A DNA stretch of 64,000 nt from UBA5314 sp964635975. GTDB taxonomy: Bacteria; Bacillota; Syntrophomonadia; Syntrophomonadales; Syntrophomonadaceae. The DNA lies in assembly GCA_964635975.1 (NCBI GenBank), contig CAZWPO010000001.1, positions 62,001-126,000 on the forward strand, written 5' to 3'. Below, in pieces: positions 16,632-25,822 of the stretch. The notes below the pieces were generated by a model. The model did not search any database, was not told where the DNA came from, and saw only the letters and a list, made by a program, of their open reading frames with translations. The first letter of the stretch is position 1, and the number at the start of each line of letters is the position of its first letter. Made by a program: the position numbers and the translations under genes.

Positions 16632-16659
16632 AAGGGCTAACCATTTTTGGTCAGCCCTT
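16632..16659 (-). terminator. Intrinsic terminator of codY operon
   Basis: An 11-bp stem with one mismatch (16632-16642 with 16649-16659) and a 6-nt AT loop, followed on the minus strand by TTTCTTTTG, 12 bp past the codY stop. It ends the topA-to-codY transcription unit. The stem core GGCTAACC is nearly the same as in the second hairpin at 16370-16398. Confidence 0.8.
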
Positions 16660-16671
16660 AGGCCTGCAGCA

Positions 16672-17454
16672 CTATTTGCGGAGCTCATCAAAAAGGAATT
16701 CGTTTAATACCTTTATGTAGGTGCCTTTCATGCCCAACGATCTAGATTCTATTACTCCGGCGCTTTCGAATTTACGCAGCGCACTAACTATTACCGACCT
16801 GGTTATTCCCACTTTATCAGCTATGCGACTAGCTACTAACAGCCCTTCCGTTCCGCTTAACTCTTTAATAATGTGCTCTATGGCTTCACGCTCGGAATAT
16901 GATAGGGTGGCCAGGGCAATTTGGACGGATGCTTTTTTCCGGGCTTCTTCCTCAATACGGTCGGCCCGCATGCGCATTATTTCATTGGCTACTACAATAG
17001 CTCCGTATTCAGCCAGTACAATATCCTCTTCGGAAAAGGGCTCACTCTCACGCACCAGCACAAGTGTACTGATACGCCTTGCCCCTCCGAAAACAGGAGT
17101 AATGGACCAGATGCGCTCTGCGCAGCTGCACCCCACCTGAGTAGGGTTGAAAATACAGCGACGTCCATCTTCCAACTTGATATTAGTCCTGGTTTCGTGC
17201 ATGTTTAACAGCTCGCGATTGAAGCTCTCAGGAAATCTTTCGGCATGACTTATAAGTTCTTTTATTTCCGGGCACTGCACGCTGGGATTAAATGCGTAGC
17301 CACCAATCTGACCTCTTCTTCCAACAATAAAAACTGCACAATCCAGGTTGTCAGCCAGTACCTGACACATTTCGTAAAAGTCTACTGGATTTCCCCCTAT
17401 TTTTTGAAGGATGCGGTTAATTGCTCTAGATTTTTCAAGCAATGATTTCGTCAT
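16672..17454 (-). CDS. codY: CodY, GTP/branched-chain amino acid sensing repressor
   Basis: 260 residues, standard length. The N-terminal GAF domain (about 1-155) binds branched-chain amino acids. The C-terminal winged helix contains ASRIADKVGITRSVIVSALR (about 208-227), the characteristic CodY DNA-recognition helix, followed by FESAGVIESRSLGMKGTYIK. CodY represses nutrient-limitation genes and, in Bacillus, the adjacent fla/che operon. It ends the xerC-hslV-hslU-codY block. The ATG has a GGAGGAAAGGACT upstream region. Confidence 0.97.
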   Translation of the reverse strand: MTKSLLEKSRAINRILQKIGGNPVDFYEMCQVLADNLDCAVFIVGRRGQIGGYAFNPSVQCPEIKELISHAERFPESFNRELLNMHETRTNIKLEDGRRCIFNPTQVGCSCAERIWSITPVFGGARRISTLVLVRESEPFSEEDIVLAEYGAIVVANEIMRMRADRIEEEARKKASVQIALATLSYSEREAIEHIIKELSGTEGLLVASRIADKVGITRSVIVSALRKFESAGVIESRSLGMKGTYIKVLNEFLFDELRK

Positions 17455-17468
17455 AGTCCTTTCCTCCT

Positions 17469-18872
17469 TTATAAAATGTACCTGCTGAGATCTTCATCAG
17501 CTACAATCTTTTGAAGTCTCCGGGCTACATATTCTTTATCCACTTCTATACTCTGTCCGGTAAGACTCGGAGCATCAAACAACAAATCCTCCAACACTTT
17601 TTCCATGATAGTATGCAGACGCCTGGCGCCTATGTTTTCCGTTCGGGTGTTTACTTCGAAGGCAGTTTCGGAAACATAATCAATCGCCTCAGAATTGAAT
17701 CTAATAGCAACTCCTTCAGTATGCAATAAGGCGGTATACTGTTTGATAAGAGAATTGTGCGGTTCGGTAAGTATACGGCGCAGATCCGCCCGGGTCAATG
17801 CCTCTAGTTCCACTCTAATCGGAAAGCGCCCCTGAAGTTCAGGGATCAGGTCCGAGGGTTTGCTGACATGAAATGCGCCAGCAGCGATAAACAGTATATA
17901 ATCGGTTTTTACCGGTCCATATTTGGTCACAACAGTAGATCCTTCGACAATAGGTAGAATATCCCTCTGCACTCCTCCCCTTGAGACATCGGGGCCATAG
18001 TCATTATCTTTACCGGCTATCTTGTCGATCTCATCAAGAAATACGATTCCGTCTTCCTCAACTCGTGATATAGCATGCCTGTAGACCTCGTCCATGTCGA
18101 TCAAACGTTGGGCTTCTTCAAATGTCAATATCTTTCTGGCTTCTTCAACCGTCATTTTTCGTTTTTTCGTCTTTCTGGGAACCAGGCTGCCGAAAGCGTC
18201 CTGCAGATTTATACCCATTTCTTCGACCCCGGCTCCGGAGAAAACCTCCATAAATGGCGTTGTTCCCCGTTCTTCCACCTCTACTTCAATTATCTCCTGT
18301 TCGAGTTCCTGCCGTAAGAGCTTTTGTTTTAGAATTTCCCTCTGCTGACCAACCTCAGTGCTCCTCTTCAGGAATTCTTCATCCTCGTCGTTTTTTTCAC
18401 GCTCCTGGCCCAGCAAAAACTCCAATGGATTTTTAGGCCCCCGGGATTTTTTGGAGGGCATAGGCAACATATAATCGAGGATCCTCTCCTGCGCCAGCTC
18501 ATGCCCCTTCTCTTCTACTTCCTCATATCTCTCCTGTTTGACTGTTCGAATAGCCGTTTCTACGAGATCACGTATCATTGATTCCACATCACGGCCCACA
18601 TATCCTACTTCGGTAAACTTGCTTGCTTCTACCTTGATAAACGGAGCTCTTACCAGTCGTGCCAGCCGCCTGGCAATCTCGGTTTTGCCAATACCGGTGG
18701 ATCCTATCATGATTATGTTTTTGGGGTATATTTCTTCTCTGAGTTCAAGCGGCAGCTTCTTTCTCCGATAACGATTTCGCAGGGCAATGGCAACTGCCCT
18801 TTTTGCTGCATCCTGTCCAATAATATGTTTATCCAGTTCATCAACGATTTCCCTGGGAGTGAGACCTGGCAA
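17469..18872 (-). CDS. hslU: HslU (ClpY), ATPase of the HslUV protease
   Basis: 467 residues of AAA+ unfoldase. N-terminal TPREIVDELDKHIIGQDAAK, Walker A GSTGIGKTE (about residue 57), an inserted I-domain (about 110-245, highly charged), Walker B IVFLDEIDKI (about 270) and the C-terminal LSRYIL tail that activates HslV. The start is a TTG preceded by GAGGAGGT. It lies 23 bp after hslV. HslU unfolds substrates and feeds them to HslV in the cytoplasm. Confidence 0.97.
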   Translation of the reverse strand: MPGLTPREIVDELDKHIIGQDAAKRAVAIALRNRYRRKKLPLELREEIYPKNIIMIGSTGIGKTEIARRLARLVRAPFIKVEASKFTEVGYVGRDVESMIRDLVETAIRTVKQERYEEVEEKGHELAQERILDYMLPMPSKKSRGPKNPLEFLLGQEREKNDEDEEFLKRSTEVGQQREILKQKLLRQELEQEIIEVEVEERGTTPFMEVFSGAGVEEMGINLQDAFGSLVPRKTKKRKMTVEEARKILTFEEAQRLIDMDEVYRHAISRVEEDGIVFLDEIDKIAGKDNDYGPDVSRGGVQRDILPIVEGSTVVTKYGPVKTDYILFIAAGAFHVSKPSDLIPELQGRFPIRVELEALTRADLRRILTEPHNSLIKQYTALLHTEGVAIRFNSEAIDYVSETAFEVNTRTENIGARRLHTIMEKVLEDLLFDAPSLTGQSIEVDKEYVARRLQKIVADEDLSRYIL

Positions 18873-18895
18873 TTTCTTTACCTCCTCAAAAAAAC

Positions 18896-19432
18896 TTAAG
18901 CATCAATGATTTCAACATTGATCTGGTCGTTAGTATAAATACAGATTTGAGCAGCTATTTTAAGTGATTCCCGGGCAATGTCCACCGCTCCCATATCACT
19001 GTGCTGATACAGTGCACGCGCTGCGGCCAGCGCGAAAGGACCACCAGACCCTATGGCGCTTATTCCGTCTTCAGCCTCAATAAGCTCACCATTTCCAGAA
19101 ATGATAAACATCTTATCGATATTGGCTACAATCAGCAGAGCTTCAAGACGACGCAAAACCCGATCCGAACGCCATTCCCTGGCCAGATCCACGGCCGCCC
19201 GGGTCAGGTTCCCATTCACCTGTTTAAGCTTTTCTTCAAACTTGGCAAAAAGGGTAAAAGCATCTGCTACAGATCCTGCAAAACCGGCTAGTACTTGCCC
19301 TTCAAAAAGTTTACGCACTTTATTCGCATTGTGTTTCATAATCGTGTTCTGCCCAAAGGTAACCTGACCATCTCCGGCTATTGCAATCTGTCCATTTCGC
19401 CTAACAGCAATTATAGTAGTCGCTTGAAACAT
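18896..19432 (-). CDS. hslV: HslV (ClpQ), peptidase of the HslUV protease
   Basis: 178 residues of proteasome-beta-like fold. It begins MFQATTIIAVRRNGQIAIAG, so a four-residue propeptide would expose the TT catalytic N-terminus; Bacillus ClpQ instead exposes a serine. The GDGQVTFGQNTIMKHNANKV block and the GSGGPFALAAARAL motif near residue 125 are typical. It forms a double hexamer capped by HslU. It starts 2 bp after the xerC stop. Confidence 0.97.
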   Translation of the reverse strand: MFQATTIIAVRRNGQIAIAGDGQVTFGQNTIMKHNANKVRKLFEGQVLAGFAGSVADAFTLFAKFEEKLKQVNGNLTRAAVDLAREWRSDRVLRRLEALLIVANIDKMFIISGNGELIEAEDGISAIGSGGPFALAAARALYQHSDMGAVDIARESLKIAAQICIYTNDQINVEIIDA

Positions 19433-19434
19433 CT

Positions 19435-20346
19435 TTACCTCCGTGGATGACTATCACTATGAATAGCCTTAATTTCATCTCTACTTAAATGCGTATAAAC
19501 CTGGGTGGTTGATAATTTTACATGTCCTAGCAGCTCTTGCACAGAACGAAGGTCGGCTCCAGCCCCAAGAAGGTGGGTAGCAAAGGTATGCCTCAAGGTA
19601 TGCGGGCTAATTTTTTGACTAAGAGCCGCATCTTCAACATATTTATTCATAATATTGCGAATACTCCTCGTACTTATCCTATAACCGGATTTGTTTAAAA
19701 AGAGTGCCTGGTCTGCATGCTGGCTTTTTGACGATAAAAAGCGACGCCCATTTTCTATATAATCCAGCAATGCTTCTCGGGCCTTACCTCCTAATGGCAC
19801 GATTCTCTCTTTATTCCCTTTGCCTAGAACTCGTACATAGCTTTGCTCGAGGTCGATATCCTTTAAGTCAAGTCCCACCAGTTCACTGACACGAAGGCCC
19901 GAGGAATATAAAGTTTCTAATATCGCTTTGTCACGCTTCCCCGCTGGAGCAATAATATCAGGAGCATCCATGAGAATCTGAACTTCTAAAGGATACAAAA
20001 ACTTGGGCAGCCGGTTGTCTTGTTTAGGAGTGGAAACCGCAGCGATGGGATTGCTGGGTACGATGTTCTCCCGGCATAAATAGCGAACAAATGAACGCAA
20101 CGCCGCCAATTTTCTTGCCATAGTGGCGCGGCTCCAACCCCGCTGCTGCATAAATGCTAAAAACTCCCGCACCGTAAAATGATTAAGGTGGGAAGCGTCA
20201 ATTTCTTCAGTCCTGATCTGATACTTGCCTGCTAAAAAAGCAAAAAACTGAGTAAGATCAGTTTCATAGCTCAGTAATGTAAGACTCGCTGAACTTTTTT
20301 CAACCCGTAAATATTCAAAAAAGCCTTTCAAATGTTGAAGCAGCAT
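19435..20346 (-). CDS. xerC: XerC/CodV tyrosine recombinase
   Basis: 303 residues. An N-terminal SAM-like core-binding domain (about 1-95) is followed by the catalytic domain with the full set of active residues: Arg in SSGLRVSELVG, Lys in GKGNKERIVPLG, His-Arg in HTLRHTFATHL, His in LLGHVKLSTT and Tyr in QVYTHLS. In this position it corresponds to CodV of Bacillus, which resolves chromosome dimers at dif with RipX/XerD. No dif-like site was identified nearby. It is not part of a phage or integron here. Confidence 0.94.
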   Translation of the reverse strand: MLLQHLKGFFEYLRVEKSSASLTLLSYETDLTQFFAFLAGKYQIRTEEIDASHLNHFTVREFLAFMQQRGWSRATMARKLAALRSFVRYLCRENIVPSNPIAAVSTPKQDNRLPKFLYPLEVQILMDAPDIIAPAGKRDKAILETLYSSGLRVSELVGLDLKDIDLEQSYVRVLGKGNKERIVPLGGKAREALLDYIENGRRFLSSKSQHADQALFLNKSGYRISTRSIRNIMNKYVEDAALSQKISPHTLRHTFATHLLGAGADLRSVQELLGHVKLSTTQVYTHLSRDEIKAIHSDSHPRR

Positions 20347-20413
20347 AATTTGCCTTTCAACTCAAAATTATATTAGAAATGCTAACATAATGCATTTTTA
20401 ATTACAATGATTT

Positions 20414-21724
20414 TTACAGCAATTCTGAAAATTCAATGATGGCGATTTTAGCTCTCTCGACGTAGGCAGCATAACGAGCAGCTTTTTCTCTGATTTTGAG
20501 CTCGAGGGGCGGAAGAATTCCGAAATTAGCATTTATTGGCTGAAAATGATGCTCGGGAGCTGTAGTTATAAAATTTATTAATGATCCGACCATTGTATGT
20601 GGCGGCACGGGCAGTGGATCAAGTCCCCGCACCAGGCGAGCCGCATTTCGTCCGGCTATTATTCCGGTGGCGGCAGATTCCATATATCCCTCCACTCCGG
20701 TAATCTGTCCAGCAAAAAATACCCTTAGATCCTTATTCCACTGCAAAGTCGGATGCAGCAAGGCCGGGCTGTTGATAAAAGTATTGCGGTGCATTGACCC
20801 ATAGCGTACGAACTCTGCTTTCTCCAGGCCAGGGATCAATCGGAACACCCTGTCCTGTTCTCCATAGCGAAGACGGGTTTGAAATCCTACTAGTCCGAAA
20901 ATATGTCCTTCTTTGTCCTCCTGGCGCAGCTGGACTACTGCATACGGTCTTAAACCCTGGTTGTCCTGCAACCCCACCGGGCGAAGCGGGCCATAACGCA
21001 TGGTATCGATACCGGACCGCGCCATAAGCTCAACCGGCATGCACGCCTGGAAATGCAGCCCCTTGTCGATGCTATGGCCTTCTTTTATGTCCGCTTCCAG
21101 CAGTTGCTGAAAAAAGAATTCATACTCCTCTTGAGTCATCGGGCAGTTCAAATAATCGGCACTGCCCTTTCCATAGCGGGAAGCACGGAATATGCGATTG
21201 TAGTCCAAACTGTCGGCGGCTACACTCGGTGCTATGGCATCAAAAAAATAAAGGTTTTCAGTGCCGTTCAAGCGCTGCAGTGTCAGACTGAAATCTTCCG
21301 AAGTAAGAGGTCCGGTGGCCACGATAACCACACCCATATCGGGCAATTCAGTTATTTCCTCCCGGCATATCTCAATACATGGATGATTGCTTACGGCTTC
21401 AGTAACCAGACCCGAGAAGATCAGTGGATCAACTGCAAGTGCTGAACCAGCAGCCACGCGGGATTCATATGCGTAATCAAGTAGAATCGAACCTAGACAG
21501 CGCATTTCTGTTTTTAACAAACCCTGGGCCGTATTGGGGGCATCAGATTTTAAGGAATTGCTGCAAACCAGCTCTGCCAGATTATGGCTCCGATGTGCAG
21601 GAGTAGTTTTGCCAGGTCGCATCTCCCATAATTTTACCGGGATTCCCTGGCTTGCTATATGATAAGCAGCCTCACAGCCAGCCAGACCCCCTCCAATAAC
21701 ATTTACCTGGTTCAATCTAAACAC
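20414..21724 (-). CDS. trmFO: TrmFO, folate/FAD-dependent tRNA (uracil-54) methyltransferase
   Basis: 436 residues. The N-terminal FAD-binding glycine motif is VIGGGLAGCEAAY (about 9-21). Family blocks include ELVCSNSLKSDAPNTAQGLL, FVRYGSMHRNTFINSP and FFAGQITGVEGYMESAATG. It makes m5U54 in the T-loop of tRNAs using methylenetetrahydrofolate. The start overlaps topA by 8 bases, and xerC follows after 67 bp, the same order as in Bacillus. Confidence 0.97.
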   Translation of the reverse strand: MFRLNQVNVIGGGLAGCEAAYHIASQGIPVKLWEMRPGKTTPAHRSHNLAELVCSNSLKSDAPNTAQGLLKTEMRCLGSILLDYAYESRVAAGSALAVDPLIFSGLVTEAVSNHPCIEICREEITELPDMGVVIVATGPLTSEDFSLTLQRLNGTENLYFFDAIAPSVAADSLDYNRIFRASRYGKGSADYLNCPMTQEEYEFFFQQLLEADIKEGHSIDKGLHFQACMPVELMARSGIDTMRYGPLRPVGLQDNQGLRPYAVVQLRQEDKEGHIFGLVGFQTRLRYGEQDRVFRLIPGLEKAEFVRYGSMHRNTFINSPALLHPTLQWNKDLRVFFAGQITGVEGYMESAATGIIAGRNAARLVRGLDPLPVPPHTMVGSLINFITTAPEHHFQPINANFGILPPLELKIREKAARYAAYVERAKIAIIEFSELL

Positions 21725-23795
21725 TCACCTTTTGCTTGCTAGGGCAGGCGGAATTAGAGCAGACTTTTTCGATATCTTTGTTTCGGTTGACCTTTTCCAC
21801 CATAGCTTCGCCGCAATCTTTACAAACCTCACCGGTAGGTTTGTTCCAGGAGCGGAATTCACATTTGGGAAAATTGCTGCATCCATAAAAGCTGCGCCCC
21901 TTTTTACTCTTCAAAGCCAGTACGGCTCCACCACAGCGAGGGCAGCTGACGCCAATATCCTGATTCACGGATTCTGTATGCCGACACTCTGGAAATCCCG
22001 AACATGCTAGAAATTTCCCGAAGCGTCCGTGTTTTATCAGCAGCGGTTTTTCACACTTCGGGCAGGGTTTTCCAGCTTCTTCATCTTTTATCTGTATACG
22101 TTCCACATCTACTTTGGCTTTTTCAAGTTCAACATTGAAAGGATGGTAAAATTCTCTGACCACATTGGTCCATTCCAGATCACCTTCTTCGATGCGGTCC
22201 AAATCCTCTTCCATCTTGGCTGTAAATTCAACATCCATAATGCGGGAAAAGTTTTCTTTTAGCAGGTCAACTACAATGATGCCCAATTCCGTAGGCACAA
22301 ACTGTTTATTTCGTCTTTCTACATAATAACGCCTTAATATGGTGTCTATTATCGGTGCATAGGTGCTTGGCCTGCCAATATTCTTTTCCTCTAGGAGTTT
22401 TACCAGGCTAGCCTCGGTTAATCGGGGTGGCGGTTGAGTGAAATGCTGTTCCGGATTCAGCTCCTTCAGGTCGAGTCTCTGCCCTTTTTTCAGTTCAGGT
22501 ATGGGATTCTTGACTTCTTCATCGTCACCTTCACTATATACGCGCCGGTATCCAGGAAATTTTAACTGGGATGAATTGGCTCTTAATAAGTAATCACCTG
22601 CAGAAACATCCAGCGTTATAGTATCATAAACCGCCGCTGCCATCTGACTGGAGATAAAACGGTCCCAAATAAGTTTATATAGCCGGTATTGGTCTCTCGA
22701 TAGATAATTTTTTACACTTTCCGGGGTCCTTAAAACAGCTGTCGGGCGAATCGCTTCGTGGGCATCCTGAGCCCCTTTGCGGCTCTTGTATTCATTGGGA
22801 GCTTCGGGAATATAGCTTACACCATAATGTTCCTTGATATAATCAAGAGCCTCCTGCTGTGCACTGGCAGCTACACGGGTAGAATCAGTCCTCAGGTAGG
22901 TTATCAAACCCACAGTACCTTCCCTGCCAAGTGTTAAGCCCTCATAGAGCTCCTGAGCAACCTTCATAGTGCGTTTGGAAAAGAAGTTTAATTTTCTGGC
23001 AGCTTCCTGCTGCATAGTGCTGGTAGTAAATGGCGGGCTGGCCTTTTTACGCTTCTCTTTCTTCTCCATGCGGGCCACCTTAAAGACCGCCTGATCAAGA
23101 TATCGGCATACCTGATCCATCTGCTGCTGGCTTTTGACTTCTATTTTTTCTTCATTATGAGCATAGAGGCGGGCTAAAAACTCATGCTTATGCTCATCAA
23201 ACAGGATTATATCCAGAGTCCAGTATTCTTCAGGATTAAAACTGTTGATCTCTTCCTCCCTTTCTACAATCAGGCGAACGGCTACCGACTGCACTCGGCC
23301 AGCGCTCAATCCTTTTCGCACCTTGCTCCACAACAGCGGACTAAGGTTGTAGCCGACCAGGCGATCCAAAACCCGCCTGGCTTGCTGTGCATTAACTCTT
23401 TTTTGATCAATGGGGCGCGAGTGCTTAATAGCATTTTTAACCGCTTCCCGGGTAATCTCGTGAAATTCTATACGGCAAGGGGCGTCCCCGGGGATGCGCA
23501 TTGCGTTTTGCAGATGCCATGCAATCGCTTCGCCTTCACGGTCCGGGTCAGTGGCTAGTAAAATTCGGTCCACTTTCTGTGACTCCTCTTTGATCTCCTT
23601 GAGCAATTCTCCTTTTCCCCGGATGGTAATATACTGGGGCGCGAAGTTATTATCAACATCGATACCCAGTTTACTCTTGGGCAGGTCCTTAATATGACCG
23701 ACCGAGGCCTTAACTTTATAGCCTTTGCCCAAAAATTTCCCCAGGGTTTTGGCTTTAGCTGCTGACTCAACAATGAGCAGTGTGCTTCCTGCCAA
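21717..23795 (-). CDS. topA: TopA, DNA topoisomerase I
   Basis: 692 residues of type IA topoisomerase. The Toprim domain has LLIVESAAKAKTL and ATDPDREGEAIAWH. The active-site tyrosine is in GLITYLRTDSTRV (about residue 303). Three C-terminal zinc ribbons (about 585-690) each keep four cysteines, for example CPKCEKPLL...CSGFPEC and CPRCGGAVL...CSNFPKC. It relaxes negative supercoils. The frame starts with TTG, supported by GAGGTGAT five bases upstream and by the family start AGSTLLIVESAAKAK. Confidence 0.97.
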   Translation of the reverse strand: MAGSTLLIVESAAKAKTLGKFLGKGYKVKASVGHIKDLPKSKLGIDVDNNFAPQYITIRGKGELLKEIKEESQKVDRILLATDPDREGEAIAWHLQNAMRIPGDAPCRIEFHEITREAVKNAIKHSRPIDQKRVNAQQARRVLDRLVGYNLSPLLWSKVRKGLSAGRVQSVAVRLIVEREEEINSFNPEEYWTLDIILFDEHKHEFLARLYAHNEEKIEVKSQQQMDQVCRYLDQAVFKVARMEKKEKRKKASPPFTTSTMQQEAARKLNFFSKRTMKVAQELYEGLTLGREGTVGLITYLRTDSTRVAASAQQEALDYIKEHYGVSYIPEAPNEYKSRKGAQDAHEAIRPTAVLRTPESVKNYLSRDQYRLYKLIWDRFISSQMAAAVYDTITLDVSAGDYLLRANSSQLKFPGYRRVYSEGDDEEVKNPIPELKKGQRLDLKELNPEQHFTQPPPRLTEASLVKLLEEKNIGRPSTYAPIIDTILRRYYVERRNKQFVPTELGIIVVDLLKENFSRIMDVEFTAKMEEDLDRIEEGDLEWTNVVREFYHPFNVELEKAKVDVERIQIKDEEAGKPCPKCEKPLLIKHGRFGKFLACSGFPECRHTESVNQDIGVSCPRCGGAVLALKSKKGRSFYGCSNFPKCEFRSWNKPTGEVCKDCGEAMVEKVNRNKDIEKVCSNSACPSKQKVSV

Positions 23796-23835
23796 GTATA
23801 ATCACCTCTTTATAATTACTAGTAAAAGACTTGAC

Positions 23836-23865
23836 CTTATAGGTAAATCCCTAACTGCGATTCAA
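23836..23865 (-). promoter_or_regulatory. Candidate promoter of topA
   Basis: TTGAAT (23860-23865) and TATAAG (23836-23841) with an 18-bp spacer on the minus strand, about 40 bp before the topA start. A short inverted repeat GACTTGA/TCAAGTC spans the same element and could be an operator or just coincidence. It would drive topA through codY. Confidence 0.4.
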
Positions 23866-23942
23866 GTCTAATGCTTGACAAATAATCTCTACTCTATTCT
23901 ATACGTATTATTTTCGTTCTAAAAACATATTTAATTTATACT

Positions 23943-25034
23943 TCAAACTTTTACGTAATAATTACCCGGCAGAGATGCTATTAAACCTGCCAGTTCCAGG
24001 CTTAATAAAAGTGTACTTACCAAACCGATTTCTATTCCAGTAGACATTACAATATCGTCCATATGGATTGGGTCATAACTCATATATTGTAATATCTCTT
24101 GCTCATTTCTGTCCAGCATAAGCAGCGATGGCTGCCTGAGATGAGTACGCTTTTCATTCAGGGGTGGGAGGTAATCCTCGAGAATGTCTTCGGCACAACT
24201 TATTAGTTTGGCCCCCTGCTGGATAAGTTGATTGGTTCCAGCGCTGTTTGCACTAGTAATTGGACCCGGAACTGAAAAGACATCCCTCCCCTGTTCCAGC
24301 GCGAAATCAACTGTAATAAGTGCGCCGCTCTTCGCCTGAGCTTCGATTACCGCCACTCCTCTAGATAGGCCTGATATTATTCGGTTACGCCTTGGAAAGT
24401 TCGATGCTTCAGGAGGAGTGCCAGCGTAAAATTCACTAATAATTGCTCCTTTCTCCTGTATTCGCTCATAGAGTCTACCATTCTCCCGGGGATAGACCAC
24501 GTCTATCCCGCTTCCCAAAATTGCAACTGTAGCACCCTGGCCTTCCAGTGCCCCAAAATGGGCCTCTGAATCGATTCCTCTGGCCATTCCGCTTACCACC
24601 GTCACTTCAGCCTCGGATAATCTTTGGGCCAATTCCCAGGCAATTTTTTTTCCGTAAGCAGTAGCCTTTCGAGATCCAACTATTGCGATGCTAAGATTCT
24701 TCAAAACATCAAGATTGCCTCTATAGAACAAAAGGCAAGGCGCCCGGGGGATTTCCCTTAATAGGCTTGGATAGTGCTCTTCTCCCCAGAAAACCATATC
24801 ATAATGTTCTCCGCATAATCTTTCCCATGATTCATTTAAATTAATACGCTTAATGGCATCTGTTAGAGCATCAATCTTTGCAGGCTCAGAGATGATGTTT
24901 GCCCATTCCTCTCTCCCTGCCTGCCAAGCGTTAAAGAAGGAGCCAAAATATGATTTGATTCTTTTGATCTGTACCAGACTATAGGCTGTTAGTCTGTATA
25001 TATGATAGAGACTCGCTTTTTCTAGATCGTCCAT
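23943..25034 (-). CDS. dprA: DprA, DNA processing protein
   Basis: 363 residues. An N-terminal SAM-like/helical region is followed by the Rossmann-fold DprA domain with IAIVGSRKATAYGKK, VSGMARGIDSEAHFGAL, ILGSGIDVVYPREN, FPRRNRIISGLSRGVAVIEA and SGALITVDFALEQGRDVFSV. A C-terminal winged-helix-like region (about 295-360) ends it. DprA loads RecA on incoming single-stranded DNA in transformation and is widespread in non-competent species as well. It lies upstream of topA, as Smf does in Bacillus, 147 bp away. Confidence 0.95.
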   Translation of the reverse strand: MDDLEKASLYHIYRLTAYSLVQIKRIKSYFGSFFNAWQAGREEWANIISEPAKIDALTDAIKRINLNESWERLCGEHYDMVFWGEEHYPSLLREIPRAPCLLFYRGNLDVLKNLSIAIVGSRKATAYGKKIAWELAQRLSEAEVTVVSGMARGIDSEAHFGALEGQGATVAILGSGIDVVYPRENGRLYERIQEKGAIISEFYAGTPPEASNFPRRNRIISGLSRGVAVIEAQAKSGALITVDFALEQGRDVFSVPGPITSANSAGTNQLIQQGAKLISCAEDILEDYLPPLNEKRTHLRQPSLLMLDRNEQEILQYMSYDPIHMDDIVMSTGIEIGLVSTLLLSLELAGLIASLPGNYYVKV

Positions 25035-25253
25035 GCAAATCTCCTTTGAGAATTATTTTTACTAAAGCCATAGATACCATATAAAGCAGAGGAAAGCAAC
25101 TGCTTTTTGTATTTTTTTATATATTTTTCTATTTTTGGTATATATATTAGGTTGCTCATCAGGTTTAAATTACCTATCTAAGGAATGCAATAACGGGAAA
25201 AATATAAAGGATAGCCGACAAAATATTATAAAGGGAAGGAGTGAGCTTTAGGT
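25035..25253. other. Intergenic region between divergent dprA and small ORF pair
   Basis: 219 bp of A/T-rich sequence, with a strongly T-rich block at about 25100-25160. It must hold the start signals for dprA on the minus strand and for the small ORFs on the plus strand. I found no convincing -35/-10 pair and no clear sporulation sigma motif by eye. Confidence 0.5.
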
Positions 25254-25439
25254 ATGTTTTCTTCTGGTTTTATGGATTACAAGAACTCGGTAGGCAGGAA
25301 GTTGTTCGATCAGGATAAAGTCGATCCCGGCACCTTTAGCTTTTTAGAAAATGGCTGGTGGGCACTGCACGCGGCTGCTATCGCCGGTGTTTTCGCCCTG
25401 GGCCATTCTCTGGCAAAAAGCAATCGGCACCGCAATTAA
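25254..25439 (+). CDS. Small hypothetical protein, 61 aa
   Basis: Not recognised. A 61-residue product starting MFSSGFMDYKNSVGRKLFDQ, with a charged first half, then an aromatic/hydrophobic stretch WWALHAAAIAGVFALGHSLA (about 35-54) that could be one membrane or amphipathic helix, and a basic tail SNRHRN. AAGGAG lies 13 bases upstream of the ATG. It is the first gene of the only plus-strand unit in the window, followed after 17 bp by a second small ORF and then a terminator. The ordered signals argue for a real gene; the function is unknown. Confidence 0.6.
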   Translation: MFSSGFMDYKNSVGRKLFDQDKVDPGTFSFLENGWWALHAAAIAGVFALGHSLAKSNRHRN

Positions 25440-25456
25440 TAAATGAGAGGCCACTT

Positions 25457-25618
25457 ATGAAAATATTTAGCTCGGAACCACTGCAATTCATTAAGAATAA
25501 GCTGAAACAGCCGGATTTACCTTACGATCCAGACGAAGAATCCTGGCCGTTGGGAGACGATCCAGTAGGCGACGTAACCAGCCTTATTAAGCAAAAAAGG
25601 TTCGAGAAACGGGATTAG
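25457..25618 (+). CDS. Small hypothetical protein, 53 aa
   Basis: Not recognised. A 53-residue soluble-looking product MKIFSSEPLQFIKNKLKQPD..., with a central acidic, proline-containing part (PYDPDEESWPLGDDP) and a basic C-terminus KQKRFEKRD. The ATG at 25457 follows GAGAGG at good spacing; a longer in-frame start at 25358 would overlap the upstream ORF and has no such site. It ends 31 bp before a plus-strand terminator stem, so the two small ORFs probably form one message. Confidence 0.55.
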   Translation: MKIFSSEPLQFIKNKLKQPDLPYDPDEESWPLGDDPVGDVTSLIKQKRFEKRD

Positions 25619-25649
25619 ATTATATATAGCGAATATCTGTGTCAATGCA

Positions 25650-25714
25650 CAAAGCCCGCTCAATCAGCTTTATCGGGTATAACGTATCCATATACATCTG
25701 GGTAGCGGGCTTTG
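25650..25714 (+). terminator. Terminator with long loop after the small ORFs
   Basis: Perfect 11-bp stem CAAAGCCCGCT (25650-25660) and AGCGGGCTTTG (25704-25714) with a 43-nt loop, followed by TTTCTTTATT. The T-rich tail is only on the plus strand, so it ends the small-ORF transcript and not the converging methyltransferase message. The loop is longer than usual for a terminator. Confidence 0.65.
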
Positions 25715-25822
25715 TTTCTTTATTGATCATCTTATTTGTTGAGCGCAGTGAAATTAAACTCTAGTGCCCCAAGGGTGCTTTTTGCACTTCTTTGACATCT
25801 TAGGAAGTTCGAAAAATTCCCT

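Noticed and set aside
19435..20346. XerC-like recombinase as an integrase of a mobile element
   Set aside because: Gene order topA-trmFO-xerC-hslV-hslU-codY is the chromosomal codV locus; no att repeats or phage genes nearby.
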